64,000 nucleotides of DNA from CAJINA01 sp964636125. GTDB lineage: Bacteria; Desulfobacterota; Desulfobacteria; Desulfobacterales; CAJINA01. The stretch is from contig CAZWPX010000007.1 in assembly GCA_964636125.1 (NCBI GenBank), positions 1 through 64,000 on the forward strand, read 5' to 3'. How positions within the stretch are numbered: position 1 is the stretch's first letter; each line of letters starts with the position of its first letter. Positions 1 through 8,395 of the stretch are shown here, piece after piece. The position numbers and the translations under genes are program-made. The notes under the pieces were generated by a model. It saw only the letters and a list, made by a program, of their open reading frames with translations, did not search any database and was not told where the DNA came from.

Positions 1-142
1 CTACACAATCCTGAGGAACCTGGTACTCCACGTTGTTCTCATTTTTTGCCCTATTCGCAGCCTCTTGCTTCAGGTCGGACACGAAGCTCGGCCACGGGCC
101 GCTCTCAAGCTGGTCCAACATAGGGGTTTCATGTTTTGCCAT
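1..142 (-). CDS. dsrA: Dissimilatory sulfite reductase subunit alpha, N-terminal fragment cut by window edge
   Basis: Only the first 47 codons lie in the window. The peptide starts MAKHETPMLDQLESGPWPSF, which I recognise as the conserved N-terminus of DsrA. With DsrB this sirohaem and iron-sulfur enzyme reduces sulfite in the cytoplasm, the last main step of dissimilatory sulfate reduction. The ATG (140-142) is preceded by GGAGGT at normal spacing. A promoter candidate lies at 307-335, so the leader would be about 165 nt. The catalytic sirohaem and [4Fe-4S] cysteines and dsrB are outside the window, so the oxidative and reductive types cannot be told apart directly; the neighbourhood favours a reductive, sulfate-reducing type. 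Confidence 0.93.
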   Translation of the reverse strand, partial: MAKHETPMLDQLESGPWPSFVSDLKQEAANRAKNENNVEYQVPQDCV

Positions 143-306
143 TTCTTACCTCCATTAAAGTTTAGTAATTTTCCAGCCTAAACAATGCGACTTCTTACTT
201 CTAATACTTCGAGGGTTAAGCAGGTCACCTCCTCTCAAAATCAAATTTCAAATGAATCTCAAAAGTATAGAGATAGCTCCCTTATAGTCTACTGAATCAA
301 GGGGCA

Positions 307-335
307 GATATATTATTATTGTTAAATCTTGTCAA
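307..335 (-). promoter_or_regulatory. Sigma70-like promoter candidate for dsrA
   Basis: Read on the minus strand, a perfect -35 hexamer TTGACA (330-335) is followed after 17 bases by TATATC (307-312), within an AT-rich stretch. It points toward dsrA and is the best promoter match between the unknown gene at 429-1634 and dsrA. The -10 box matches only 4 of 6 bases, so the exact start is inferred. Confidence 0.5.
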
Positions 336-428
336 TAAAAATCAGAGTTTCGGGAACTTATGAAAATCTATAATCGGGGGGAGGGGGGCCGTCTACGCTA
401 TTTTGTGGTTGGGCACCTTACAGGTACC

Positions 429-1634
429 TTATGTTGTAGTGGTTTGGTCTGGAATCGCATCTCTTTCAGCGGCCAGAAGTGTGTAAAACAGGTCCACGTG
501 GTTCACCAGGTGCTTGCGAACGAAGGCGCGTTCTGGAGACGCCCCGAAAATCCGTTCGACCACACCCGAAAACAGCTCCAACAGGACCTCTTTGGGGTGG
601 ACTTTTACGTAATCATGAAAATCGGCAGGGAAGGTTTCCGGCAGGTCTTCCCGGCTCACAATCGTCATCAGCCCTTTGAAAAAACCTTTAATTGTACCCA
701 CAAGGGCAATATCCTGCGCCCAGGCCAGGGGTCCGGTGCCGTCCAGACGGTCCAGGCGGTTGCGCAGGGTCAGGTTTATCAGAAAAAGCAGCAGGGCTTC
801 GACCAGGGTCTCCAGGTCCGGTTCGGCACTGTCCAGCAGGGGGACATATTTTCTCACGGTAATCAAGCGCAGCTCTACGCCGGCGGCATCCACCGGTTTA
901 AGAATGAAATCTCCGGCGGCATGGTGCCAGGCCGCGATCTGCTGGAAAGAGAAAATTTGATAGGCACTGGTCAAAATCCGGGCGGCCTGCCGGTAGACAT
1001 CCTCAGCCTGGGGCCAGGTCAGGAAAAAACGGGTGTCATCCTGGCCCCATACCACGAGATTGCTCTGGTTTTCCGGGTGATCTGCCGTAATGTGGAATTC
1101 ATAAAAACCGTCGAACCATTGCCCGTTGAACATGAGTACCTTTTGTCCGCCCCGGCAGGGAATTTCATCCAGATGATACACCCTGGGCAGGGTCGGCCGG
1201 TTAAATTGCAGGCCAAGCCGGGAAAGCAGGTTGAATTCGGTTTTAATATGATCCCGCCCTGTTTTCGAAATAGCCACGTTGACCACGAATGACACTTGAC
1301 CGGTCTCCAATTTAACAACCACCCGGGCGGGGTGGTAAAAGGCGCCATGTTTCACCAGGAAAATTGCGATCCCCTGCGCACGGGCAAAGTCTCGCGCGCC
1401 CTCACCACCGTCGGCCAGTGCCATTTTTACAACCCGGTAGCGCTCATTTTCTAAAAATTCGCCGACGGCGTTAAAATAGTCTCCATAGGTAACTGCTTTT
1501 AAGTTCGATGCCGGGATTTGTGGCGGCATGGGCTGCCTGGCCCGGGGCAGGGATTGAGTCCAGATAGCGTCCCCGCGGGCAACCGGCTGGTCCACCGTGG
1601 CAAGGAAGAATTCCTGTGGGATCTTTTCCGGCAA
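429..1634 (-). CDS. Uncharacterised protein next to dsrA, possibly kinase/phosphotransferase-like
   Basis: I do not recognise this 401-residue protein with certainty. It has no signal peptide or obvious membrane segment and reads as a soluble cytoplasmic protein. The middle contains a lysine followed by an acidic residue and a P-x-V-Y turn (around residues 125-155: KTGRDHIKTEFNLL, then LPRVYHLDE), faintly recalling the lysine/glutamate lobe of APH or protein-kinase-like folds; no clear HxD or DFG-like catalytic motif follows. The start is TTG at 1634, preceded by AGAGAGGTGA on the minus strand; no in-frame ATG lies near it. It is oriented toward dsrA and downstream of a TPR gene but separated from both by probable transcription signals. 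The kinase-like reading is only a guess. Confidence 0.7.
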   Translation of the reverse strand: MPEKIPQEFFLATVDQPVARGDAIWTQSLPRARQPMPPQIPASNLKAVTYGDYFNAVGEFLENERYRVVKMALADGGEGARDFARAQGIAIFLVKHGAFYHPARVVVKLETGQVSFVVNVAISKTGRDHIKTEFNLLSRLGLQFNRPTLPRVYHLDEIPCRGGQKVLMFNGQWFDGFYEFHITADHPENQSNLVVWGQDDTRFFLTWPQAEDVYRQAARILTSAYQIFSFQQIAAWHHAAGDFILKPVDAAGVELRLITVRKYVPLLDSAEPDLETLVEALLLFLINLTLRNRLDRLDGTGPLAWAQDIALVGTIKGFFKGLMTIVSREDLPETFPADFHDYVKVHPKEVLLELFSGVVERIFGASPERAFVRKHLVNHVDLFYTLLAAERDAIPDQTTTT

Positions 1635-1671
1635 GGAGAGTCACCTCTCTGGGGTTTTGGCTGCAGACTAT

Positions 1672-1703
1672 AAACGGGTACCGCGCAGCGGGTACCCGTT
1701 TTT
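1672..1703 (-). terminator. Hairpin terminator downstream of the TPR gene
   Basis: An 11-bp perfect inverted repeat (1672-1682 with 1691-1701) encloses an 8-base loop. On the minus strand it follows the stop of the TPR gene at 1738 and runs into TTTATA. The plus-strand side has a stronger T run, so it may act in both directions. It separates the TPR gene from the 401-residue gene. Confidence 0.6.
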
Positions 1704-1737
1704 GGCAATGGGATTGACGGGGTCTCTGTGGGGGGCC

Positions 1738-2358
1738 CTAACGGTAAGAATCTATCTCGCTGGCTATTTCCGGGGCCACCTCAAAACCGAGCTCTTTGGC
1801 CCGGTCAAAATGTTCGACCGCTTTTGCGGTTTCAGTCTTTTCGAGATAACCAATGGCCAGGTTGTAGTGGGCGACCGCAAAATCCGGTTCCAGCTTCAGA
1901 GCTTTCTGGTTGGCCGCAATGCTCTCATCCACAAGTCCTTTCATAAGGTAGGCATTGGCCAGGGTGGTGTAGGCCTGCAGAAAGTTCGAATTATGGGCGA
2001 TTGCCTTTTGCAGGTATTTAATAGCCTGGTCCACCTCTCCCTTCTGGAGATATACAAACCCCATGTTGCCGAAACCCTCGGAAAAACCAGCCCGGGTTTT
2101 AGTGGCCCGCATATTGTAATCCAGGCATCCGTCAAGATCCCCCTTGCTCAGACAGATACCGCCCAGCTGTACATACGCTTCGGCCAATGTCGGGCTGTTC
2201 TCGAGCGCTTCCAGCAGCTCCTTTTCAGCTTCGTCAAATTTTCGCTGACCCAAAAGTCCGATGGCCAGGTTGTAATGCGAGGTGCCGCATTCCGGGTTCG
2301 CCGCAATCGCGGCCCGCTGCCGCGCGATATATTCTTCTACGTCTTTTGCTTTTTCCAT
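1738..2358 (-). CDS. Tetratricopeptide repeat protein
   Basis: This 206-residue soluble protein is built almost wholly of TPR units. About five 34-residue repeats run from residue 25 to the end, recognisable by repeated patterns such as HYNLAIGLLGQRKFDEAEKEL, AYVQLGGICLSKGDL, GNMGFVYLQKGEVDQAIKYL and HYNLAIGYLEKTETAKAVEHF. TPR arrays bind other proteins; no catalytic domain or signal peptide is present, so a cytoplasmic scaffold role is inferred. The ATG at 2358 has a GGAAAAAAGAG stretch upstream. It is transcribed away from the DapA-like gene and ends in a hairpin terminator. Its partner is not evident from the neighbours. Confidence 0.85.
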   Translation of the reverse strand: MEKAKDVEEYIARQRAAIAANPECGTSHYNLAIGLLGQRKFDEAEKELLEALENSPTLAEAYVQLGGICLSKGDLDGCLDYNMRATKTRAGFSEGFGNMGFVYLQKGEVDQAIKYLQKAIAHNSNFLQAYTTLANAYLMKGLVDESIAANQKALKLEPDFAVAHYNLAIGYLEKTETAKAVEHFDRAKELGFEVAPEIASEIDSYR

Positions 2359-2463
2359 GCTCTTTTTTCCGTTCTGTTGAAATTTGGGTTAATATCTCCA
2401 TTTGATTTATCAGAATTCGCCATTGTTGCAAGGGTTTTATCCACCGCCTGAGGGTACTATTTT

Positions 2464-2492
2464 TTGACGCATTGCATTTGGGCCCTTATCAA
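2464..2492 (+). promoter_or_regulatory. Weak promoter candidate for the DapA-family gene
   Basis: TTGACG (2464-2469) is followed by a 17-base spacer and TATCAA (2487-2492), about 110 bp ahead of the ATG at 2603. The hexamers match the sigma70 consensus 5/6 and 4/6. It lies in the divergent gap between the TPR gene and the DapA-family gene. Confidence 0.35.
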
Positions 2493-2602
2493 TTTCTAAA
2501 AATTGTGATAAAAGTAAGAGGTTGCAGGGGTTATGTCAACCCATGCGGCCGGTTGACCCTTCAGCCGCCGTCTCAGTATCAATTTACCACAGGGAGGAAG
2601 AA

Positions 2603-3637
2603 ATGAAATCAGGATGCTACACCGCACTTGCCACGCCGTTTACGGGCGACGGAGTAGACTACCAGGGCCTCGAGCAGCTGGTAGATTTCCAGATTTCCAA
2701 CGGCATCACCGGAATCCTGGCCGTTGGCACCACTGGAGAGAGCCCTACTTTGTCTTGGAAGGAACACAACCGGGTTGTTGAAACCGTGGTCGGCAAGTGC
2801 AAGGACAAGTGCATCTGTATTGCCGGCGCCGGCAGCAACAATACCCGCGAGGCCCTGGAGGCCGCCGGGCACGCCAGCCAGGCTGGCGCGGATGCGGTTC
2901 TCCTTGTGGACCCTTACTACAACGGACCCAGCAGCCTGGAAATCAGGCGCGAATACGTGGCGCCGGTTGCCCGGGCCGTGGCCGGCACCGAGGTGATTCC
3001 CTACGTCATTCCCGGCCGGACCGGTGCCCAGCTGCTGCCGGAAGACCTGGCCCTGCTCGACCAGGCGTTCGATAATGTCAATACGGTCAAAGAGGCCACC
3101 GGCAACCTGGACAACATGCGCCGGACACGCGCGTGCTGCGGCCCGGATTTTACCATTCTGTCCGGGGACGACCCCTTGACCTATACCATGATGAGGGATG
3201 CGGATATTCGCGCGGCCGGGGTTATTTCCGTCCTGTCCAATGTGGCGCCCGGCGCTATATCCCAAATGGTAAAGGCCTTGAAAGAGGGTGATCTGGATGC
3301 GGCCAAAGCGCTGAACACAGCCCTGGCGCCGCTGTTTGGCCTGGTGACGGTTACGACCCAGGAAGAGAGTCCCACCGGGACGGTCGCCTGCCGGGCCCGT
3401 AACCCGCTGGCCCTCAAAGCACTGATGGCGATCCTCGGCATGCCCGCCGGCGGGTGCCGCCGCCCATTGGGGAAAATGACGGCCCAGGGGCTGGCTGTGG
3501 TTCTGGCGGCAGCCCGGAAAGTTCAGTTGGAAAACCCGGAAATTCTCAAACCGGTCGGTGACTTTTTCAATATCGATATTGAGGCCCGCCTGGCCGACGC
3601 CGCCAACCGGGAAGGGCTTGCGTACAGCAGTTACTGA
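2603..3637 (+). CDS. dapA: 4-hydroxy-tetrahydrodipicolinate synthase family protein (DapA-like)
   Basis: DapA condenses pyruvate with aspartate semialdehyde in the lysine and diaminopimelate pathway. This 344-residue protein keeps the TIM-barrel aldolase signatures: VGTTGESPT with the Thr pair at 43-44, PYYN near 110, the Tyr at 134 and GRTG with Arg 139, and the Schiff-base Lys 163 in VKEATGN. All standard catalytic residues are present. It is about 50 residues longer than the usual 292, with the extra length at the C-terminus after the barrel. The ATG at 2603 was chosen because it follows AGGGAGGAAG and begins at the conserved N-terminus; the reading frame stays open to 2522 but without a better site. 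A terminator follows. Other members of the family (pyruvate aldolases) cannot be fully excluded. Confidence 0.87.
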   Translation: MKSGCYTALATPFTGDGVDYQGLEQLVDFQISNGITGILAVGTTGESPTLSWKEHNRVVETVVGKCKDKCICIAGAGSNNTREALEAAGHASQAGADAVLLVDPYYNGPSSLEIRREYVAPVARAVAGTEVIPYVIPGRTGAQLLPEDLALLDQAFDNVNTVKEATGNLDNMRRTRACCGPDFTILSGDDPLTYTMMRDADIRAAGVISVLSNVAPGAISQMVKALKEGDLDAAKALNTALAPLFGLVTVTTQEESPTGTVACRARNPLALKALMAILGMPAGGCRRPLGKMTAQGLAVVLAAARKVQLENPEILKPVGDFFNIDIEARLADAANREGLAYSSY

Positions 3638-3672
3638 ACCCTGGCTGCTTAAACCTGTTCTTAAAAAAGAGA

Positions 3673-3703
3673 AAGCCGGAGCCGCCTTGCGGGGCTCCGG
3701 CTT
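3673..3703 (+). terminator. Rho-independent terminator after the DapA-family gene
   Basis: An 11-bp perfect stem (3673-3683 with 3693-3703) is followed by ATTTTCA. It sits between two convergent genes. A second GC-rich hairpin (3712-3718 with 3728-3734) lies just beyond it on the side of the YkgJ-type gene and may help to stop transcription from the minus strand. Confidence 0.75.
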
Positions 3704-3745
3704 ATTTTCAGGGGCCGGGCGATAACACCGGCCCGGACAAGTTCC

Positions 3746-4567
3746 TTAATCTTCTTTTGCGATCGACTTTCGCTTGGCCTCGGCCCCCTCTTTCTGGGGC
3801 AGCTTTTCACTCTCTTCAACCTGGAACAAAACACCTTTCAGCCACTTGAGACCAAATTTCAGAAGCTCGACCTCATCGCCTTTAATCTTCTTGAGTGCCT
3901 CGGGATCAACTTCGTAGCGCTCGAGAAAGGAGCTTTCAAACACAAACTTTTTAAACTTGTCAATATTGTAGCTGACCATAAAAAACATCTGCTTACTCTG
4001 CTCGGTCAGCTTCACGTTGGCCGGAAAGGACCGCTTTCTCACCACCAGGTCAGTCCAGTCCGCGTTGATCTCATCCTGAACGTCCACCCCCTGGTCCTCG
4101 CGCCACTCTTTTACAGTCCACTCTTTGTCCTCTTCAAAACCGAGACAGTGCGGTTCGTGGACAAAGAAGAAGAAGCCCTCATCGTCAGCACCTTCTTTGT
4201 GGCTCAGCGAGGCGACGCCCAGCGGGTAGTAGCGACAGGTGGTGGGGCGGTCTTCATACAGGATGCAGCCGTCGTCATCACGGACAAACGGGCAGGATTT
4301 CTGATCGTCATCCATAAGTTTCAGGGTTACCACCGGAAGGTCCGTCTTCTCAAAAATCTGGGGCTCGGTATAGATCGCCAGGAACTCCTCTGAACTTAAA
4401 TCAAGGCGGTTCTTCAACCGAATAATGTCATACGGTGTCAGGATGATATTGATCCCCCGGCAACATTTGGTAAAACATTTCACGCCCTTGTGGCACTCAA
4501 ACTTAAATTTACTGTTCAGGCCAAGGCGGTTGGTCTCTATATTGGCCATTAAGTCGTTATTGCTCAT
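3746..4567 (-). CDS. YkgJ-family cysteine cluster protein
   Basis: The protein has 273 residues and the YkgJ/CxxCxxCC-type metal-binding signature: Cys 25, 31, 35 and 36 near the N-terminus, then CPF, GC-x-LYEDRP and TC-x-YYP in the middle. Such clusters are predicted to bind zinc or iron-sulfur; the biochemical role is unknown. The C-terminal third is lysine- and glutamate-rich with no recognisable domain. There is no signal peptide, so it should be cytoplasmic. The ATG at 4567 has AAGGAGA upstream. It stands alone between convergent and divergent neighbours. A second, shorter family member is encoded at 39574-40266; the two are not close copies. Confidence 0.85.
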   Translation of the reverse strand: MSNNDLMANIETNRLGLNSKFKFECHKGVKCFTKCCRGINIILTPYDIIRLKNRLDLSSEEFLAIYTEPQIFEKTDLPVVTLKLMDDDQKSCPFVRDDDGCILYEDRPTTCRYYPLGVASLSHKEGADDEGFFFFVHEPHCLGFEEDKEWTVKEWREDQGVDVQDEINADWTDLVVRKRSFPANVKLTEQSKQMFFMVSYNIDKFKKFVFESSFLERYEVDPEALKKIKGDEVELLKFGLKWLKGVLFQVEESEKLPQKEGAEAKRKSIAKED

Positions 4568-4806
4568 GGTCTCTGTGGTCTCCTTTTGAATTTCAGCATT
4601 TCATAACCAAGCCAAAATTTAAAGTCAAATTGTTTCGTCCAAGCCAAGTAGGATAACTATTGAAAATTTGTGTTGATTTGTTAGTCTTTCATGAAAAATT
4701 GCAGCCGTTTTGACTGGTTGCACGCCTGCTTCAGTCCGGGCACCCCGACACCGGCACGGGGTGAATATCCGCTGAAGAGCCCAACCGAAAACAGGGAGAA
4801 GCCATC

Positions 4807-6315
4807 ATGACCCGCTATATCGGCGCTATCGACCAGGGAACGACCAGCACCCGTTTCATCATCTACAACCATTTGGGAGAGCCCCTACACGCTGCCCAAC
4901 AGGAACACCGGCAGATTTTTCCAAAGCCCGGTTGGGTAGAGCACGACCCGATGGAAATCTGGCACAACACGGAGACAGTGGTCCAAGATGCTCTGGAACA
5001 GGCCGATATCCGCGGTTCAGATCTGGCTGCCGTGGGTATTACCAACCAGCGCGAAACCACCGTTGTGTGGGATCGAAACTCCGGAAAGCCCTATTGCAAC
5101 GCCATCGTCTGGCAGTGCACCCGAACTGCTGACCTCTGTGGCGAAATAATTCAGGCTGGCGGTCAGGATCAATTTCGGGAAACCACCGGCCTGCCGGTGG
5201 CCACCTATTTTTCCGGCCCCAAGATCCGCTGGATTCTTGAGAACATACCGGGGGTCAGGTCTGCCGCGAACAAAGGAGACGCCCTTTTCGGCACCATTGA
5301 ATCCTGGATCATCTGGTGGCTTTCCGGCGGACCGGGCAGCGGTCGCCACGTTACCGATGTCACCAACGCCAGCCGCACGATGCTGATGGATTTGAACACC
5401 CTGCAATGGGATCAGGACATCCTCCGCCAGCTGGATATCCCGCCGCAAATGCTACCGGAAATAGTACCCTCAAGTGACCCCGTTCCCTGGGGGCAGACCC
5501 AGACCGGAGGCGCTTTCGGGGCGGCGGTCCCGGTTTGCGGCGCTGTGGGTGACCAGCAGGCGGCCTTGATCGGCCAGGCCTGCTTTCGGGCCGGGGAAGC
5601 AAAAAACACTTATGGGACCGGCTGTTTTCTCCTGCTCAATACCGGCACCGCCCCCGTTTTGTCCCGTAAAGGGCTGCTCACCACCGTGGGGTATCGCTTT
5701 GGCGGACAGGCTGCCGTTTATTGCCTGGAAGGCTCGGTGGCGGTGGCCGGCTCACTGGTTCAGTGGCTCCGCGATAACCTGGGACTGATTTCAGCGGCAC
5801 CGGAAATTGAATCGCTGGCCAGATCTGTGCCAGACAATGGCGACACCTATTTTGTACCGGCCTTTTCAGGACTGTTTGCACCTTACTGGCGCCCGGACGC
5901 CCGCGGGGCCCTGGTCGGGCTGACCGGGTTTGCAAACAAAGGACATATTGCCCGGGCGGTTCTTGAAGCCACCGCTTACCAGGCCCGGGACATCGTGGAC
6001 GCCATGATCGCAGACTCCGGGGTGGTGCTCGATACCCTCAAGGTGGATGGCGGAATGGTGGTCAATGAACTGTTGATGCAGTTTCAGGCCGATATCCTGG
6101 ATGTTCCGGTAATCCGCCCGAAAGTCATCGAGACCACCGCCCTCGGCGCCGCGTATGCAGCCGGGTTGGGCATTGGATTCTGGTCTGATACCCGTGAACT
6201 CGACCGGAACTGGTCCGAGGACAAACGCTGGCTGCCCGCCCTTGAGTCGCGAAAAAGGCAGGTTTTATATGCCGGCTGGCAAAAAGCGGTTGAAAGAACC
6301 CTGAACTGGACCTGA
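4807..6315 (+). CDS. glpK: Glycerol kinase
   Basis: Glycerol kinase phosphorylates glycerol to sn-glycerol 3-phosphate with ATP in the cytoplasm. The 502-residue length equals the family norm. The FGGY fold starts with DQGTTSTR (residues 9-16) for phosphate binding; the glycerol-binding NQRET lies at 80-84 as in well-studied homologues, and the C-terminal ATPase half carries DGGMVVN and TALGAAYAAGLG. The ATG is preceded by GGGAGAAG. No glpF facilitator, glpD dehydrogenase or regulator lies beside it, so glycerol uptake and oxidation must be encoded elsewhere. It is followed by a gap with a promoter for the next gene, so it is probably a single transcription unit. Confidence 0.96.
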   Translation: MTRYIGAIDQGTTSTRFIIYNHLGEPLHAAQQEHRQIFPKPGWVEHDPMEIWHNTETVVQDALEQADIRGSDLAAVGITNQRETTVVWDRNSGKPYCNAIVWQCTRTADLCGEIIQAGGQDQFRETTGLPVATYFSGPKIRWILENIPGVRSAANKGDALFGTIESWIIWWLSGGPGSGRHVTDVTNASRTMLMDLNTLQWDQDILRQLDIPPQMLPEIVPSSDPVPWGQTQTGGAFGAAVPVCGAVGDQQAALIGQACFRAGEAKNTYGTGCFLLLNTGTAPVLSRKGLLTTVGYRFGGQAAVYCLEGSVAVAGSLVQWLRDNLGLISAAPEIESLARSVPDNGDTYFVPAFSGLFAPYWRPDARGALVGLTGFANKGHIARAVLEATAYQARDIVDAMIADSGVVLDTLKVDGGMVVNELLMQFQADILDVPVIRPKVIETTALGAAYAAGLGIGFWSDTRELDRNWSEDKRWLPALESRKRQVLYAGWQKAVERTLNWT

Positions 6316-6342
6316 CCTGCCCTTATTTAATTTGTTCGGGCA

Positions 6343-6371
6343 TTGAAAAAATTCTGTTTTCATTCTATACA
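6343..6371 (+). promoter_or_regulatory. Promoter candidate for the aminotransferase-galU pair
   Basis: TTGAAA (6343-6348), a 17-base spacer and TATACA (6366-6371) form a sigma70-like promoter about 65 bp ahead of the aminotransferase ATG. A perfect 6-bp inverted repeat (6375-6380 with 6385-6390) overlaps the expected start of transcription and could be an operator; no regulator can be named. Confidence 0.55.
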
Positions 6372-6436
6372 ATAAAGGTTTAACAACCTTAATAGTTATT
6401 GTTTTTCCACAACAGGTCGCCGCATCAGGAGGATCC

Positions 6437-7498
6437 ATGCAGATTACAATTAATAAATCAGGGACACTTAAAGAAAAGCCGGATGAGAATAATCTGGGCT
6501 TTGGCACGCTTTTTTCAGATCATATGTTTAACATGGATTACAACCCCGAACTGGGGTGGCACAATCCGCGGATCGAACCCTATCAGGCACTCACCATGGA
6601 CCCCGCCACCATGGTCCTCCACTACGGCCAGGGCGTTTTTGAAGGCCTCAAAGGCTATCGGACGCAATCCGGGGCGGTGCAGCTTTTTCGCCCTACGGAA
6701 AATATCCGCCGACTGAACCGCTCCTCCCGCCGGCTGTGTATCCCGGAACTGGACCCGGACTTCGTGCTGGAAGCCCTCCGACAGCTTCTTGACGTCGAAA
6801 AAGATTGGGTCCCCGGGGCTGAAGGAACCTCTTTGTACATTCGTCCAACGATTATCGCCACAGACCCTTTTCTGGGGGTCCGGGCCTCCTTCACCTACCG
6901 GTTTTTTATCATCCTGTCTCCGGTCGGGGCGTATTACCCGGAGGGTTTCAATCCGGTAAAAATATTCGTAACCCGCGATTTTGTGCGTGCCGTCCGCGGT
7001 GGTGTCGGTGAGGCCAAAACCCTTGGCAACTATGCGGCCAGCCTGCTGGCCGGCGACAAAGCCCATGAAGCGGGCTATACCCAGGTTCTCTGGCTAGATG
7101 GCGTCGAGCAGAAATATATCGAAGAGGTGGGCGCCATGAACATCTTCTTTATCATTGGAGATGAAATTGTAACCCCCTTGCTCAACGGCAGCATCCTGCC
7201 GGGAATTACCCGTGACTCTGTGGTCGCGCTGGGAAAGAGTTGGGGGCTCAATGTCACTGAAAGAAAGATAAGCATTGATGAGGTCCTGGCCGCATACAAC
7301 GCCGGCACGCTTAAAGAGGTTTTTGGATCCGGCACGGCCGCAGTCATCTCCCCGGTGGGGGAAATTAAATACGGTGACGACCTGATTACAATTAATGCGG
7401 GTGCCGTGGGACCGATCTCACAGCGGTTTTATGACTCACTGACCGACATACAGTACGGCAATGCCCAAGACCCTTTCGGCTGGACGATACCAGTATAG
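6437..7498 (+). CDS. ilvE: Branched-chain amino acid aminotransferase
   Basis: This 353-residue fold-type IV PLP enzyme swaps amino groups between 2-oxoglutarate/glutamate and the keto acids of leucine, isoleucine and valine. It resembles the longer, eukaryote-like BCAT group (about 350-360 residues): FEGLKGYR near 68-75, the PLP-binding Lys at 194 before TLGNYAAS, QVLWLDG, EEVGAMNIFF and GSGTAA near the end. The ATG follows AGGAGG at good spacing. It is followed after seven bases by galU, so the two are probably co-transcribed, though no metabolic link between them is obvious. A D-amino acid or aminodeoxychorismate role is unlikely given the BCAT-specific EVGAMN motif. Confidence 0.93.
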   Translation: MQITINKSGTLKEKPDENNLGFGTLFSDHMFNMDYNPELGWHNPRIEPYQALTMDPATMVLHYGQGVFEGLKGYRTQSGAVQLFRPTENIRRLNRSSRRLCIPELDPDFVLEALRQLLDVEKDWVPGAEGTSLYIRPTIIATDPFLGVRASFTYRFFIILSPVGAYYPEGFNPVKIFVTRDFVRAVRGGVGEAKTLGNYAASLLAGDKAHEAGYTQVLWLDGVEQKYIEEVGAMNIFFIIGDEIVTPLLNGSILPGITRDSVVALGKSWGLNVTERKISIDEVLAAYNAGTLKEVFGSGTAAVISPVGEIKYGDDLITINAGAVGPISQRFYDSLTDIQYGNAQDPFGWTIPV

Positions 7499-7505
7499 GA
7501 TAAAA

Positions 7506-8387
7506 ATGAATACAAAAATGGTTGTAAAAAAAGCCGTATTCCCCGTGGCCGGTCTGGGCACCCGTTTTCTACCAGCTACCAAAGCAATGCCCAAGGAAAT
7601 GCTGCCGGTGGTTGACAAACCGCTGATCCAGTATGCCGTTGAAGAGGCGCTGAGTGCCGGGATCGAACAAATTATTTTTGTCACGGGTAGACGGAAAGAG
7701 GCCCTGGAAGACCATTTCGACAGGTCCTGCGAACTCGAACATGCCCTGATGCTCAACAACAAGGAACACGTTCTAAAAGAACTCACCTCCCTGGTGCCGG
7801 AGTCCGGCACCATTATTTATACCCGCCAGAGCGAACCCCTGGGACTGGGGCACGCCATCTGGTGCTCCCGCCATGCCGTGGGCAATGAACCGTTTGCCGT
7901 CCTGCTGGCCGATGATCTGGTCAAGGCAGACACGCCGGTCCTGGCCCAGATGCTCACGCAGTTTCAGGAAGTCCAGAGTTCCATCGTAGCCGTGGAAGAG
8001 GTCCAGCCCGACCAGACGGATAAGTATGGTATCCTCGATGTTGAAAACAGCCCTAACGGGCTATTGAAGATAAATGGAATGGTCGAAAAACCGCTGCCTG
8101 AAAATGCCCCTTCCAACCTGGCCATAATCGGCCGCTATATCCTGACACCCGAAATTTACACCCAGCTTAGCCGGAAAGAACGCGGTGCCGGAGGGGAAAT
8201 CCAGATCACCGATGCCATGGCAAATCTCCTCCGAGAGCAGACTATTTACGGTTACCGCTTTGCAGGGCAGAGGTTTGACTGCGGGAGCAAAGCCGGATTC
8301 CAGATGGCCAACCTCGCTTATGCCCTGGATCGGCCGGACATCAAAAAGACCCTGCTTCCGTTCATACAAAATTATGTAAATCCTTAA
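7506..8387 (+). CDS. galU: UTP-glucose-1-phosphate uridylyltransferase
   Basis: GalU makes UDP-glucose from UTP and glucose 1-phosphate, a precursor for envelope sugars. The 293-residue protein carries the nucleotidyltransferase signature GLGTRFLPATKAMPKEMLP (16-34), a central LLADDLV acidic pair, the MVEKP segment and GGEIQITDA, all typical of GalU. The ATG at 7506 follows TATAGGATAAAA; an ATG four codons later is a less likely start. It starts seven bases after the aminotransferase stop and ends nine bases from the convergent transglycosylase gene, with no clear terminator between. It could feed the glycan cassette at 22.7-27.3 kb, but that link is only inferred. Confidence 0.94.
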   Translation: MNTKMVVKKAVFPVAGLGTRFLPATKAMPKEMLPVVDKPLIQYAVEEALSAGIEQIIFVTGRRKEALEDHFDRSCELEHALMLNNKEHVLKELTSLVPESGTIIYTRQSEPLGLGHAIWCSRHAVGNEPFAVLLADDLVKADTPVLAQMLTQFQEVQSSIVAVEEVQPDQTDKYGILDVENSPNGLLKINGMVEKPLPENAPSNLAIIGRYILTPEIYTQLSRKERGAGGEIQITDAMANLLREQTIYGYRFAGQRFDCGSKAGFQMANLAYALDRPDIKKTLLPFIQNYVNP

Positions 8388-8395
8388 AAAGCCGG

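Noticed and set aside
178..228. Possible 16-codon leader peptide (GTG) in the dsrA leader, with AGGAGG beside it
   Set aside because: The AGGAGG touches the GTG with no spacing, so initiation there is unlikely, and no attenuator hairpin follows.
376..391. Two adjacent runs of six G (possible G-quadruplex)
   Set aside because: Only two runs separated by one A in a gap without other signals; may be chance.
360..1292. Long plus-strand open frame opposite the gene at 429-1634
   Set aside because: It lies antisense to a gene with better composition, has no ribosome site and no recognisable motif.
1597..2451. Plus-strand open frame opposite the TPR gene
   Set aside because: The minus strand encodes clear TPR repeats; this is its shadow and crosses the terminator hairpin.
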